Assembly (NCBI RefSeq): GCF_023241715.1
Contig: NZ_JALQCW010000019.1
Location: 51,018 to 115,017 of the forward strand
Reading direction: 5' to 3'
Length of the DNA stretch: 64,000 bases
From: Pseudomonas morbosilactucae
GTDB lineage: Bacteria; Pseudomonadota; Gammaproteobacteria; Pseudomonadales; Pseudomonadaceae
Positions 1 through 8,553 of this stretch are shown one piece after another. The translations under genes and the position numbers were made by a program. The notes beneath the pieces are model-generated. The model saw only the letters and a program-made list of their open reading frames with translations, had not been told where the DNA came from and searched no databases. How positions within the stretch are numbered: the first letter of the stretch is position 1; every line of letters begins with the position of its first letter.

Positions 1-363
1 TTCTCGCGCCTGCTCCAGCAGCGCCTGTTTTTCCGGCGAGCTGAGGGCGATGTCTTGCTGCAATTGCAGGGCCTGCAACGGCAGCGGCTTGAGGGCCTGC
101 AGGCGGCTCAGGTAAGCCTGGGCCTCGGCGATGTTCTTCTGCTGGACCTTGATCAGCCCGAGGCCGTAGAGGGCATCGGGTTGCTCGGGGGCCATGTTCA
201 GCAGCTTGCTCCAGGCCTCAGCGGCGCGGTCCGGATGCTCCTTGGCCTGCCAGTAGTAACCTTGCTGGATCAGCAGGGCCTGGGGGTCGCCGGCTTCGGC
301 GGCGAAGCTGCCATTGGCGGCGATCGCCGCCCAGACAGCCAGGGCTAGGGTTTGCTTGCGCAT
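1..363 (-). CDS. bcsC: Cellulose synthase subunit BcsC, N-terminal part (truncated by window edge)
   Basis: BcsC (WssE) is the periplasmic TPR scaffold plus outer-membrane beta-barrel that exports the cellulose chain. Only about 121 N-terminal residues are present. They begin at an ATG at 363 with a signal peptide (basic MRKQ followed by a hydrophobic Ala-rich stretch to about residue 22), then TPR-like helices with pairs such as ALYGLGL and AQAYLSRL. The start lies 19 nt inside the end of bcsZ, so translation is probably coupled. It is the last visible gene of the minus-strand bcs operon, and the C-terminal barrel lies outside the window. The assignment rests on TPR character and operon position. 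Confidence 0.88.
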   Translation of the reverse strand, partial: MRKQTLALAVWAAIAANGSFAAEAGDPQALLIQQGYYWQAKEHPDRAAEAWSKLLNMAPEQPDALYGLGLIKVQQKNIAEAQAYLSRLQALKPLPLQALQLQQDIALSSPEKQALLEQARE

Positions 364-1580
364 GTGGCCTCCCACGACAATTTAACCGTTCCATCGGTGT
401 TGAACTGGTAGCGGTTTTCGCTCCAGCCAAGGGAGAACAGACTGAGCATCACATGGTAGTACTGATGCAGGCTGTAGGCCGGGTTGCTCTTGTCGAGGTA
501 ATTGGCGATCGACTGATTGACAATGGCCTGTTGCTGATCGGCGGCCTGGGTCAGCCCCTTGGCACGCAGCAGCGGTACCACGGCCGCGGAAAAACCGTAG
601 AAGCCGTTGCCGTCGATGGCGCGGGTCAGCACGTGCACCTTCTCGGGTGGCACGCCTGCTGCCACGGTGGCCTTGGCCATGCCGTCCAGGCCTTCAAGCA
701 GGCCCTTGGTCAGCGGGTCGGCGGCGGGGGTCATGCCGGCCCAGAGGTAGGTACGAATCGCGTCGTAGCTGCCCAGGTCGCTGGTGAACGGGTCGGCGCC
801 GAAGCGGCCCTTGTTGGCGCCCGTGCCGCGATAGCCGATCCAGTCCGGGACGAAACCGTAGGGGTTCATGCCCTTGTCGGCGATCATCTTCGCGGTGCTG
901 TTGGCCACTTCTTTCCATGGGCTGTCGGGGCTTTCCCGGGTGAAGCGGCGCATCAGCGGGATCGGCATGTAGCTGGCGTTGAAGCGCCACAGCTGGTCCG
1001 GGTGCTCGTAACCCACCGGCCCTGGCAGCAGCATCTTGCCCAGGCCCGGGATGTTCTTGACCAGGGTCTTTTCGACGTTGCTCAGGATCAGGTGCGCGTC
1101 GGCCCGGTACTCGGGCTTCTTCCACAGGCGGTCGGCTTCCAGCAGGGCGTAGGCGAACCACAGGTCGGCGTCACTGGCGGAGTTCTTGTCGAGGATGCCC
1201 CAGGCGCCCTCGGCGTTGGCGCCCCACAGCCAGCCCGGCAGGTTCTGGGCGATGTTGGCCCCGGCCATGTTGGACTTGGTCCAGCGCCAAAGGCGCTCGA
1301 AGGTCTGCGGGTCGTTGGCCACCAGGGCGAAGAACATGCCGTAGGACTGACCTTCGGAGCTGCTCTGGTCGGGGTTCATGCTGGAGCCGAGCATGCGCCC
1401 GTCGTCCTGCACGAAGCGTTGTACATAGTCTTGCCACAGCGGCCAGGTCTGGGCGCTGCAGGAAGCTGCCTGGGCAGCGCCGGGCAGCAGCAACGCCAGC
1501 GCGGTAAGCACCGGCGCGGCTTTACGCCAGGGCAACTGCCGAAAACGCGAGAGACGTGGGGTCATGATTCTGTGTTCCAT
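345..1580 (-). CDS. bcsZ: Periplasmic endo-beta-1,4-glucanase BcsZ (GH8)
   Basis: BcsZ (WssD) cleaves cellulose in the periplasm and tunes polymer output. The protein is 411 aa with a signal peptide ending near AAQA (about residue 38), then a glycoside hydrolase family 8 domain. The SEGQSYGM block carries the likely acid Glu76, and SYDAIRTYLWAGM carries the likely base Asp273. The ATG at 1580 forms a TGATG overlap with the bcsB stop. A TTG one codon upstream and an internal ATG at 1565 (giving MTPRLSRF) are alternative starts. The position between bcsB and bcsC is the standard one. Confidence 0.93.
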   Translation of the reverse strand: MEHRIMTPRLSRFRQLPWRKAAPVLTALALLLPGAAQAASCSAQTWPLWQDYVQRFVQDDGRMLGSSMNPDQSSSEGQSYGMFFALVANDPQTFERLWRWTKSNMAGANIAQNLPGWLWGANAEGAWGILDKNSASDADLWFAYALLEADRLWKKPEYRADAHLILSNVEKTLVKNIPGLGKMLLPGPVGYEHPDQLWRFNASYMPIPLMRRFTRESPDSPWKEVANSTAKMIADKGMNPYGFVPDWIGYRGTGANKGRFGADPFTSDLGSYDAIRTYLWAGMTPAADPLTKGLLEGLDGMAKATVAAGVPPEKVHVLTRAIDGNGFYGFSAAVVPLLRAKGLTQAADQQQAIVNQSIANYLDKSNPAYSLHQYYHVMLSLFSLGWSENRYQFNTDGTVKLSWEATCASKP

Positions 1581-3904
1581 CAAGAAAGACGTTTTTTAGC
1601 GCGGCTGCGCAGGCCCAGGTAAATCAGGCAGCTGACCATGGCCAGGCCCAGCACAGTCACCAGCAGCATCCACTGCGGGTTCTGCGAGAGCAGCCATTGC
1701 ACCCGCTTGAACAGGCCCAGGTCACCGACGTAGTACTGGTCTTCAGCGACCAGGGAGGTGATCTGCTGGTCCTTGATGACGGCCAGGCTGCCCTGGATGG
1801 TGTCCTTGAATTGGTCACCGCCAATCAGCGCTGTCGTCGCGTCGGCCAAGGCCTCGGGTTTGCCGGCGGCAATCACCACCACGCTGCGCCCGGACTTGAG
1901 CGGCGACTCGAAGCCGGTCAGGTAGGTGCTGCTGTTGGCACCGGTGTAGGTCACTTGCAGCTGAGGTTTGCGTTGGTTGGCACTTGGATCGGTGCTCAGC
2001 CAGTTGCGCACACGCAGGGTCAGGTCAGACAGCGAGAAGCGATGGCTGTCGCCGTTGTTGACGGCCGGCAGGCGATCGGCCCACTCCTTCAACAGCGGCT
2101 GGTTGTCGCCCGAGGACAGCACCAGCAGGTCGCGGTCGGCCACGCTCTGCACGTCTTTGGCGCTGACCACTTTGACCGCGGCGGCCGGGTAGCCGCTGGC
2201 CTGGCCGAAGCGGCCGAGCACGGTCAGGTAGGCGCTCCATTCCGCCGGGCCGCTGCCGTCCGGCAGGACCACGGCGCTCTGCGACAGGTCGGCCATACGG
2301 GTGAACGGGAAGCCGCTGTCGTTGAACACGCCGAGGTTGGGCAGGGCGATGTAGTGGTTGTAGGCGCTGAGGTCCAGGCTCGATTCCGGGTCGATCATGC
2401 CGCGCATGTTGTCGATGATGATGTCCTGGCATTCGCCCTGTTTGACGTAGTCGAACATAAAGCGGAAATGCAGCTGGGACTGCGGCGTGGCCGTGCCCAG
2501 GGGAATCAGCGCGGTGGCCTCGCGTGGCAGGCTGGCGTCCTTCTTGAGCATCTCCAGCAGGTTGTCGCCGCCCTTGAGGTTGGTCACCGAGGGCAGGGGC
2601 ATGGACTTGACGAAGGTGTCGTTGAAGCTGATCAGCAGCGACGAGTTGGTCGAGACCTGTTGCGGGGTGTAGCGGTACTTGAGGGTCAGCGGCACCCCGG
2701 ATTCACGCCAGTTGAACAGGTCTGGCGGCAGGTTCAGCGGCACCGTGATATTGCCCGGGTTGTAGCCCGAGACATTGAGCTTGCCGGCCTCGATCAACTC
2801 GCCGATTTTCACCGGGCGATTGGTCGGCAGCCAGTTGGGCGCGTCGTACGGCTGGCGCGGGCTGATCGGGTCGAGCTTGTCGATGACCACGCTGGAGCCG
2901 TCCAGGGCCTTGCCGCCCACGGCCACGGCCTGTGCCGCGATTTTGATTTCGGCGTCATCACGGCCGCTGACGATCAGCAATTTGCCGTGGGCGTCCCGGG
3001 GGTTGCTCACCAGGGTCAGGGTCGGGCCCTTGGCTGCCGGCACTTGGATGCCGTCCAGTTGCACGGCTTCCTTGGCGTTGACCAGAACGATGCCGTTACC
3101 TTCCTTCGGCAACTGGCCGAGGCTGGTGGGGAAGGTGGCGCCACGGTAGGCGGCGAGGGCGCCGATCCACGACGACAGGGCGCCGGCGGCTTCCAGGTTG
3201 GCCTGGCTCGGGGTGCTGGCGAAGACCACCGGCAGGTCGACCTGGCGCGAGTCGCGGCGATCGAAGAACGGCAGCGGCAGGATCGACAGGTCGTCCTTGA
3301 GTTGCAGCTGGGCCACCTGGATCTTCAATTCACTGCTGTTGTTGATCTTGGCCCACAGGCTGCTGTGCTGCGGGTCTTCGCAACCCATGTTGTAGTGGCC
3401 GATGAACTGCAGGCGCAGCCGGTTGAACTCGGTGATCAACTGCGGCGGGATCTGCACCAGTTGCTGCTGGGGCGTGCCGGCACCGTCCTTGGGCAGGGCC
3501 AGGCTGGCGGCCACTTCGTCGTTGACCATGACGTTGATCTGCGACAGCTCGGCCAGCAGGGCCGGCGAATAGCTGTAGTTGAGCAACAGCTGGGCACCGG
3601 TTACCACCTGGTCGGCGCGGATGCCGAAGCTGACGCTGTCCGAGGCTTCGGTGCCTTGCAGGTTCATGGTGTCGCGCCGGCCCAACTGCTTGAGGGTCAG
3701 GCTGTATTCATTGCTGCCTACGGTCACTGGCGGCTGTTCCGCCGGGGCGCTGGCCGGGGCGACTGTGGCCGCGACAGGCGTGACGGCGGTTTCGGCCCAG
3801 GCCATGGGCGTCAGGCTGCCCAGGCACAGGACGGACGAAGCCACGAGCAGGAAAGGCCGGCGGTTGTTGCGCGGTTCGGTGCTGGCGAATGAGATCGGCA
3901 TCAT
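1580..3904 (-). CDS. bcsB: Cellulose synthase regulatory subunit BcsB
   Basis: BcsB (WssC) is the periplasmic carbohydrate-binding partner of BcsA that guides the glucan out of the inner membrane. At 774 aa it has normal family length. It has an N-terminal signal or anchor segment (about residues 17-37), alternating carbohydrate-binding and flavodoxin-like beta domains, and a C-terminal transmembrane helix (about 748-767) followed by a basic tail. The start overlaps the bcsA stop by 4 nt (ATGA), and the next codon is also ATG. It is the third gene of the operon. Confidence 0.95.
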   Translation of the reverse strand: MMPISFASTEPRNNRRPFLLVASSVLCLGSLTPMAWAETAVTPVAATVAPASAPAEQPPVTVGSNEYSLTLKQLGRRDTMNLQGTEASDSVSFGIRADQVVTGAQLLLNYSYSPALLAELSQINVMVNDEVAASLALPKDGAGTPQQQLVQIPPQLITEFNRLRLQFIGHYNMGCEDPQHSSLWAKINNSSELKIQVAQLQLKDDLSILPLPFFDRRDSRQVDLPVVFASTPSQANLEAAGALSSWIGALAAYRGATFPTSLGQLPKEGNGIVLVNAKEAVQLDGIQVPAAKGPTLTLVSNPRDAHGKLLIVSGRDDAEIKIAAQAVAVGGKALDGSSVVIDKLDPISPRQPYDAPNWLPTNRPVKIGELIEAGKLNVSGYNPGNITVPLNLPPDLFNWRESGVPLTLKYRYTPQQVSTNSSLLISFNDTFVKSMPLPSVTNLKGGDNLLEMLKKDASLPREATALIPLGTATPQSQLHFRFMFDYVKQGECQDIIIDNMRGMIDPESSLDLSAYNHYIALPNLGVFNDSGFPFTRMADLSQSAVVLPDGSGPAEWSAYLTVLGRFGQASGYPAAAVKVVSAKDVQSVADRDLLVLSSGDNQPLLKEWADRLPAVNNGDSHRFSLSDLTLRVRNWLSTDPSANQRKPQLQVTYTGANSSTYLTGFESPLKSGRSVVVIAAGKPEALADATTALIGGDQFKDTIQGSLAVIKDQQITSLVAEDQYYVGDLGLFKRVQWLLSQNPQWMLLVTVLGLAMVSCLIYLGLRSRAKKRLS

Positions 3905-6123
3905 GACTTGTCCATAAGAGGTTCGAGCGGTTGCGAGGAGGTTTTGGCGGCGCTGCGCTGGCGTTTGTGGATCAGCGCGGCCTTGAACAGGCCCATGATG
4001 CCCACCAGGCCGATGGCGCTGACTTCACGCAGGGCGGAGAGCGGCGTATCGAGCTTGCCGTTGCCCCAACTGGCGGCCCAGGTGTCGGCCCGCGAGAAGG
4101 TCAGGCGCACCAGTTCGCTTTGTTCGCGCAGGGTCAGCGGGTCGAACTGGGCCCCGATGAAAGGCCCGTTGCTGAACACCACGGTGGTGTTGAAATCACT
4201 GGTCTTGGCGTTGCGGAACAGCGACACCCGAATCCGTTCGCCGCGGGCGATGCTCACCCCGTCCGGCAGCTTCAGGCCCAGCCCGCTTTGCGAGAAGTCC
4301 TGGGTTTCGCCGAGCACTTCGCTGCCGTCGGCACGGGTCACCTTGACCGGCAACGCGGCGCGAACCCTTGGCTCGGCGCGCACTTGGCGGGTTTCCGAGG
4401 CCACCGCGACCGCGGCGCTGGTGATGATCAGGTTGTACACCGTCCAGGCCAGGTTGATCAGCACGGTGGTGGCGGTGCTCGGGTCGCCCCAGATCAACTG
4501 GTGGATACCGAAGCACAGGCCGGTGAGGTTCAGGGCCAGGATCACGATGTAGGGGCGGGCGAGCTTCCAGTCGAAGAACTCGCGGTCGATGATGCCGCCC
4601 TTGTCGGTGACGTTGAAGCCGCCGAACTTGGGGTTGATCAGGGCCATCAGCACCGGCGGCATGATGTACCAGGCCAGCACCGTCTCGTACACCTCGTTCC
4701 AGAACGAGTGGCGGAAGCGCCCCTGGATCTTCGAGTTGGTCATGCTGGCGTGGAACAAGTGCGGCAGCACATAGGCGGTGATCATCAGCGCCGAGGCGTG
4801 GAAGATTTCAGCACCGAAAATCAGGTACGCCAGGGGCGCGGTGAGGAACACCAGGCGCGGCAAGCCATAGAAGAAGTGCAGCATGGCGTTGGCGTAGCAG
4901 ATGCGCTGGCCGAGGATCAGGCCCTTGCCGGTCAGCGGGTTGTCGGTGCGAAAGATCTGTGCCATGCCCCGGGCCCAGCGAATCCGCTGGGCGATGTGCC
5001 GCGACAGGCTTTCAGTGGCCAGGCCGGCCGCCTGGGGGATGGCCAGGTAAGCGGTGTTGTAGCCGGCGCGGTTGAGCTTGAGCGCGGTGTGGGCGTCTTC
5101 GGTCACGGTCTCCACGGCCACGCCGCCGATCTCTTCCAGGGTGGTGCGGCGCAGGATGGCGCAGGACCCACAGAAGAAGGTGGCGTTCCACAGGTCGTTG
5201 CCGTCCTGCACCAGGCCGTAGAACAGCTCGCCCTCGTTGGGCACGGCGCGGAAGGTGTTGAGGTTTTTCTCGAACGGGTCCGGGGAGAAGAAGTAGTGCG
5301 GCGTTTGCAGCATCGCCAGCTTCGGATCCTTGAGGAACCAGCCCATGCCGATCTGCAGGAAGGAGCGGGTGGGCACGTGGTCGGCGTCGAACATGGCGAT
5401 GTATTCGCCGTCGGTGACCTTGAGTGCGGCGTTGAGGTTACCCGCCTTGGCGTGATGGTTGTTGTCGCGGGTGATGTAGTTGACGCCGATGCGCTGGCAG
5501 AAGTCGCGGAACTCGTCACGGCGACCGTCGTCGAGCACATGGACCCGCAGCTTGTCCTTGGGCCAGTCCATTGCCTGGGCGGCGAAGATGCTCAGTTTGA
5601 CGATGCTCAGGGCTTCGTTATAGGTGGGGATGAACACGTCCACCGTGGGCCAGGTGTTCGGCTCGCCTTCCAGCAACGCCGGGCGGCGGTGCAGCGGCCA
5701 GGCCGTCTGCACATAGCCGAAGACCAGCACCACCAGGGCGTAGAACTCCGCCAGCACCAGGCCATAGCCGAAGAAGGCGTCGAGCCAGGTGTCGAAACCC
5801 AGGGTCGAGGTCAGGCGCCAGTACATGTAGCGCAGCGACGCGATCAGCGACAGCACGATCAGCGCGAGAATCGGCAGGCGCCCCGGCAGGCGCTTGATCA
5901 GCAGGGCCGAGCCGAAGCACAGCAGGGCGAAGAAACACTGGCTGTACAGGTCCAGCGGTGCGCTGATGGTGCTGATCAGCAGCAGCCCGGCAATCACCGA
6001 GCTGACAATGATCAGCGCCTGGCGCACGGGCTTGGGCCATTGGTTGATGCGGGCCAGCCAGGCGTTCACACGCACTTCGGTACGCCCCTGGATGTGGGGC
6101 GTGAGGTTGGGGTCACCGGTCAT
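3901..6123 (-). CDS. bcsA: Cellulose synthase catalytic subunit BcsA (GT2 with PilZ)
   Basis: BcsA (WssB) polymerises UDP-glucose into beta-1,4-glucan and translocates it across the inner membrane. The protein is 740 aa. Transmembrane helices flank a GT2 core with DDG (198-200), DAD (246-248), TED (341-343) and QRIRW (379-383). A C-terminal PilZ domain follows, with RAEPR (582-586) and DFSQSG (609-614), which matches the RxxxR plus D/NxSxxG c-di-GMP binding signature. All catalytic and allosteric motifs look intact. The start overlaps the bcsQ stop by 4 nt. Activity is expected to depend on c-di-GMP. Confidence 0.97.
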   Translation of the reverse strand: MTGDPNLTPHIQGRTEVRVNAWLARINQWPKPVRQALIIVSSVIAGLLLISTISAPLDLYSQCFFALLCFGSALLIKRLPGRLPILALIVLSLIASLRYMYWRLTSTLGFDTWLDAFFGYGLVLAEFYALVVLVFGYVQTAWPLHRRPALLEGEPNTWPTVDVFIPTYNEALSIVKLSIFAAQAMDWPKDKLRVHVLDDGRRDEFRDFCQRIGVNYITRDNNHHAKAGNLNAALKVTDGEYIAMFDADHVPTRSFLQIGMGWFLKDPKLAMLQTPHYFFSPDPFEKNLNTFRAVPNEGELFYGLVQDGNDLWNATFFCGSCAILRRTTLEEIGGVAVETVTEDAHTALKLNRAGYNTAYLAIPQAAGLATESLSRHIAQRIRWARGMAQIFRTDNPLTGKGLILGQRICYANAMLHFFYGLPRLVFLTAPLAYLIFGAEIFHASALMITAYVLPHLFHASMTNSKIQGRFRHSFWNEVYETVLAWYIMPPVLMALINPKFGGFNVTDKGGIIDREFFDWKLARPYIVILALNLTGLCFGIHQLIWGDPSTATTVLINLAWTVYNLIITSAAVAVASETRQVRAEPRVRAALPVKVTRADGSEVLGETQDFSQSGLGLKLPDGVSIARGERIRVSLFRNAKTSDFNTTVVFSNGPFIGAQFDPLTLREQSELVRLTFSRADTWAASWGNGKLDTPLSALREVSAIGLVGIMGLFKAALIHKRQRSAAKTSSQPLEPLMDKS

Positions 6124-7244
6124 GATGGAATGGACTCTTCCGTGTCTTGCAGCATGAGCAGTTCGCTAAGCGATCCTGCGATATCGAGGATCTCTTGGCA
6201 GCCTCGGGTACTTGGGGTGTGCGCCAGCGGGTTGCGTTCGTAGGCCAGTGCCTCGCTGATGAAATGATCCTGGTGGACCACCCCCAGCAATTGGTTGCCG
6301 GCTCTTTTCTTCAACACTTCGGACATGTCGACGCTGAACGCGCGGCCATCGTCCAATTGGTTGATCACGTAATGGCACTGCGGTGGAGTGTCTTTTTGCA
6401 GGTAGGGTGCCAGCAGCCGGTCCATCTGGTTGAGGCTGGTGTAGGACGCGGCGTCGGGCAGGGCCACGATCAGCACCTGGTCGGCGATTTCCAGGGCTTG
6501 GCTCAGGTACGGCGTGGCGCCGGGCGGGGTGTCGATGATCACGGTGTCGTGTTCGCCCAGGCCCATGGCACTCAGATGGCGACCCAGCCAGTAAGGGTCG
6601 GCTTCCATGTTCTGTTCCAGGCTGCGCCGCTGCTGTTCAGTGGCCACGCCATAGGGCAGGCACTGGCTGCGGGCAAAACCGCTGTGGGCGATGGCGCGCC
6701 AGGTGCTGGCGTTGTCGTTGGCCTGGATCAGCCCTGGCTGGTCGGCGCTGACGCCCAGGTGCAGGCACAGGGCATTTTGTGGGTCGAGGTCGACCGCCAG
6801 GGTCTGGCCGCCGCTGCGCTTCAGGGCACTGGCCAGGGCACCGGACAGAGTGGTCTTGCCCACGCCGCCTTTGCTCGAGACCACGGCGATGACCTTGGCC
6901 TTGAGTATCGGACGTAGATGGGAAGTGGGGGACGACTGGCTGGTTTCACGCTTGTGCATGACTTCCGCCAACAGGCTGCCCAGGGCCGTGCTCGACGCGG
7001 CTGCCACCGGGGCTGCAATGGGCTCGGAAACCACCAGGGTCAGGTGCGCCGGTGCCGGCTCGACCGGGGTGGCGACCGGCTGCGGGGTGCTGGCTTGGGC
7101 TACCGCGACCACCAGCGGCTCGGGCGGCTTGACCGCGACCGGAGGCTCTTCGATGTAGTCGTAGGTGTGCTCGATTTCTCTGTAACTGTCCGCGCTGGCC
7201 CCGAACCGGCTAAACAGGTTCGTAATATCGTCCGAACGATGCAT
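6120..7244 (-). CDS. bcsQ: Cellulose biosynthesis ParA/MinD-like ATPase BcsQ with BcsP/BcsR-like N-terminal extension
   Basis: This is the WssA/BcsQ ATPase thought to act in assembly or polar placement of the cellulose machine. The 374-aa protein has two parts. Residues 1-25 carry a DDITNLFSRFG...YREIE motif like that of the small BcsR/BcsP proteins, followed by a Pro/Ala-rich linker to about 110. The MinD-like NTPase then begins, with deviant Walker A KGGVGKTT at 125-132 and a VIIDTPPG switch region. It is the first gene of the bcs operon. ATG 7244 is preceded by AAGGG at suitable spacing. The short motif also occurs as a separate gene in some genomes, so calling this a fusion is inference. 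Confidence 0.92.
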   Translation of the reverse strand: MHRSDDITNLFSRFGASADSYREIEHTYDYIEEPPVAVKPPEPLVVAVAQASTPQPVATPVEPAPAHLTLVVSEPIAAPVAAASSTALGSLLAEVMHKRETSQSSPTSHLRPILKAKVIAVVSSKGGVGKTTLSGALASALKRSGGQTLAVDLDPQNALCLHLGVSADQPGLIQANDNASTWRAIAHSGFARSQCLPYGVATEQQRRSLEQNMEADPYWLGRHLSAMGLGEHDTVIIDTPPGATPYLSQALEIADQVLIVALPDAASYTSLNQMDRLLAPYLQKDTPPQCHYVINQLDDGRAFSVDMSEVLKKRAGNQLLGVVHQDHFISEALAYERNPLAHTPSTRGCQEILDIAGSLSELLMLQDTEESIPS

Positions 7245-7829
7245 GTGATTATCCCTTGGGGTCTTGAGCAGGTTTCGTCAAAAAGAAGGGACAAATGTTT
7301 GCCCGAACGCACGCGTCCTTGTCTTTTGGTATTGCTGGTTCCATTGATGGCAATGTAATACCGTCATTATTCTGTTGTCTATTTGATTTTCTTTCTGTGG
7401 TGTTCTTTTTTTGACGTTATTTTGGCGCCTAGAATTCCCAAAACCTTTGGCTTTGCCTATATAGCCTTGAAAGCATTGGTCTAAAGCGCTTGGTCGGTGG
7501 CGCTGGCGGTCGTATTGTGCCGCGAATCGTTCGTCGGAAGTTGATTTGGATCCAATCTATCGGGAGCAATCGACGCCGGAAAATGCAGTTTTCGACCCAT
7601 CCTCTGATATCGGCGGCGTTTTGGCGTTGTTTAGGTGATGCCCTGATAGGCGCGCAGAAGGCATCTTCTTTGAGGCACTCTGTGTCAATCGCGACACTTT
7701 TTTATACGCATTTGTGCCGAACGGCGGGTGTGGCTCAATCCAAAGCATGGCGCAGTGCTGTGGCAGAACCCTGACAATGGCCAAGTGCTGGTTACTTGGC
7801 GTGATGACTTCCCATTATAGAGAGCCTTG
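7245..7829. other. Divergent intergenic region between bcsQ and the RNase T2 gene
   Basis: These 585 bp contain no convincing ORF. The part nearest bcsQ (about 7320-7480) is clearly AT-richer than the genes around it and is where the bcs promoter and any c-di-GMP-responsive operator should lie. I could not fix a sigma-70 pair or a FleQ box by eye. At 7682-7703 there is a terminator-like element on the plus strand: GTGTC, a 6-nt loop, GACAC, then six T. No GacA box was seen. Confidence 0.5.
7682..7703 (+). terminator. Weak rho-independent terminator-like hairpin
   Basis: A 5-bp stem GTGTC/GACAC with a 6-nt loop is directly followed by six T. No gene ends upstream on this strand. It is either chance or the 3' end of a short unannotated plus-strand transcript starting in the AT-rich area. 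Confidence 0.3.
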
Positions 7830-8477
7830 ATGAAGACACTGTGGAGAATGGCGCTGTTCGTCGCCTTGGCATTCAACCTGGCAGCCCCGAGCCAGGCGCG
7901 GTCGCAGACTGAGGCGGTGGCGGGGGTTTTTGACTATTACCTGCTGAGCTTGTCGTGGTCGCCGACCTTCTGTTTGAGCCAGCCGCAAAACCCCCAGTGC
8001 CTGGGCAAGGGGTATGGGTTTGTCCTGCATGGCCTGTGGCCGCAATACGCTGCCGGTGGCTGGCCCCAGTCCTGCCCGCCCTTGACCGGGTTGAGTCGTG
8101 AGGCGAGAGCCAAAGGTTTGACGTTGTTCCCCACTGCCCGCTTGTTGCAGCACGAATGGAAAAAGCACGGCACTTGCAGCGGCCTGACGCCCCTGGATTA
8201 TCTGGAGGTCACCGACAAAGCTTTGGCGGTGGTGCAGATCCCCGAGGCGTTGCAGCCGTCCGACCAGGTGCGTTACCTGGAGGCCCGTGAAGTGGTGCGG
8301 TTGTTCCGTCAAAGTAACCCGCAACTGGCCGAGAATGGCCTGGCCGTGGTGTGTCGCGGGCCTGAGCTTTCCGAGGTGCGCGTGTGCCTGACCCGCGACC
8401 TGGATTTTGGCCCGTGCGGCCGTGGCGTGAAAAACCAGTGTCGCAGCGGTCCGATTCGCTTGCCGCCAGTGCGTTGA
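7830..8477 (+). CDS. Secreted ribonuclease T2 family protein
   Basis: RNase T2 enzymes are secreted or periplasmic endoribonucleases that cut RNA through 2',3'-cyclic phosphates. The 215-aa protein has a signal peptide (about 1-24). Both catalytic blocks are intact: CAS I around LHGLWP (His67) and CAS II HEWKKHG (His108, Glu109, Lys112, His113). Several Cys are available for disulphides. ATG 7830 was preferred over the TTG one codon earlier; GAGAG lies just upstream. It is a single gene convergent with the aldolase downstream, and its physiological target is unknown. Confidence 0.92.
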   Translation: MKTLWRMALFVALAFNLAAPSQARSQTEAVAGVFDYYLLSLSWSPTFCLSQPQNPQCLGKGYGFVLHGLWPQYAAGGWPQSCPPLTGLSREARAKGLTLFPTARLLQHEWKKHGTCSGLTPLDYLEVTDKALAVVQIPEALQPSDQVRYLEAREVVRLFRQSNPQLAENGLAVVCRGPELSEVRVCLTRDLDFGPCGRGVKNQCRSGPIRLPPVR

Positions 8478-8553
8478 CGGTTGCCTTGAGCCAGGGTGAG
8501 GCGTGTCGGCGATGGCGTCGTTTGCTGGGGCGCCATCATCGACAAGGGAGCGC

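Noticed and set aside
453..1622. Long plus-strand frames opposite the bcs and yej operons (for example also 1697-3892 and 37149-39050)
   Set aside because: Antisense shadows of confidently identified genes with intact catalytic motifs.
7245..7829. RsmX/Y/Z-type small RNA
   Set aside because: Some GGA triplets are present but no upstream GacA box (TGTAAG-N6-CTTACA) and no convincing multi-hairpin fold were found.
8511..8537. GATGGCG / CGCCATC hairpin between the RNase T2 and aldolase genes as a bidirectional terminator
   Set aside because: Only 7 bp with a 13-nt loop and no T-tract on either strand.
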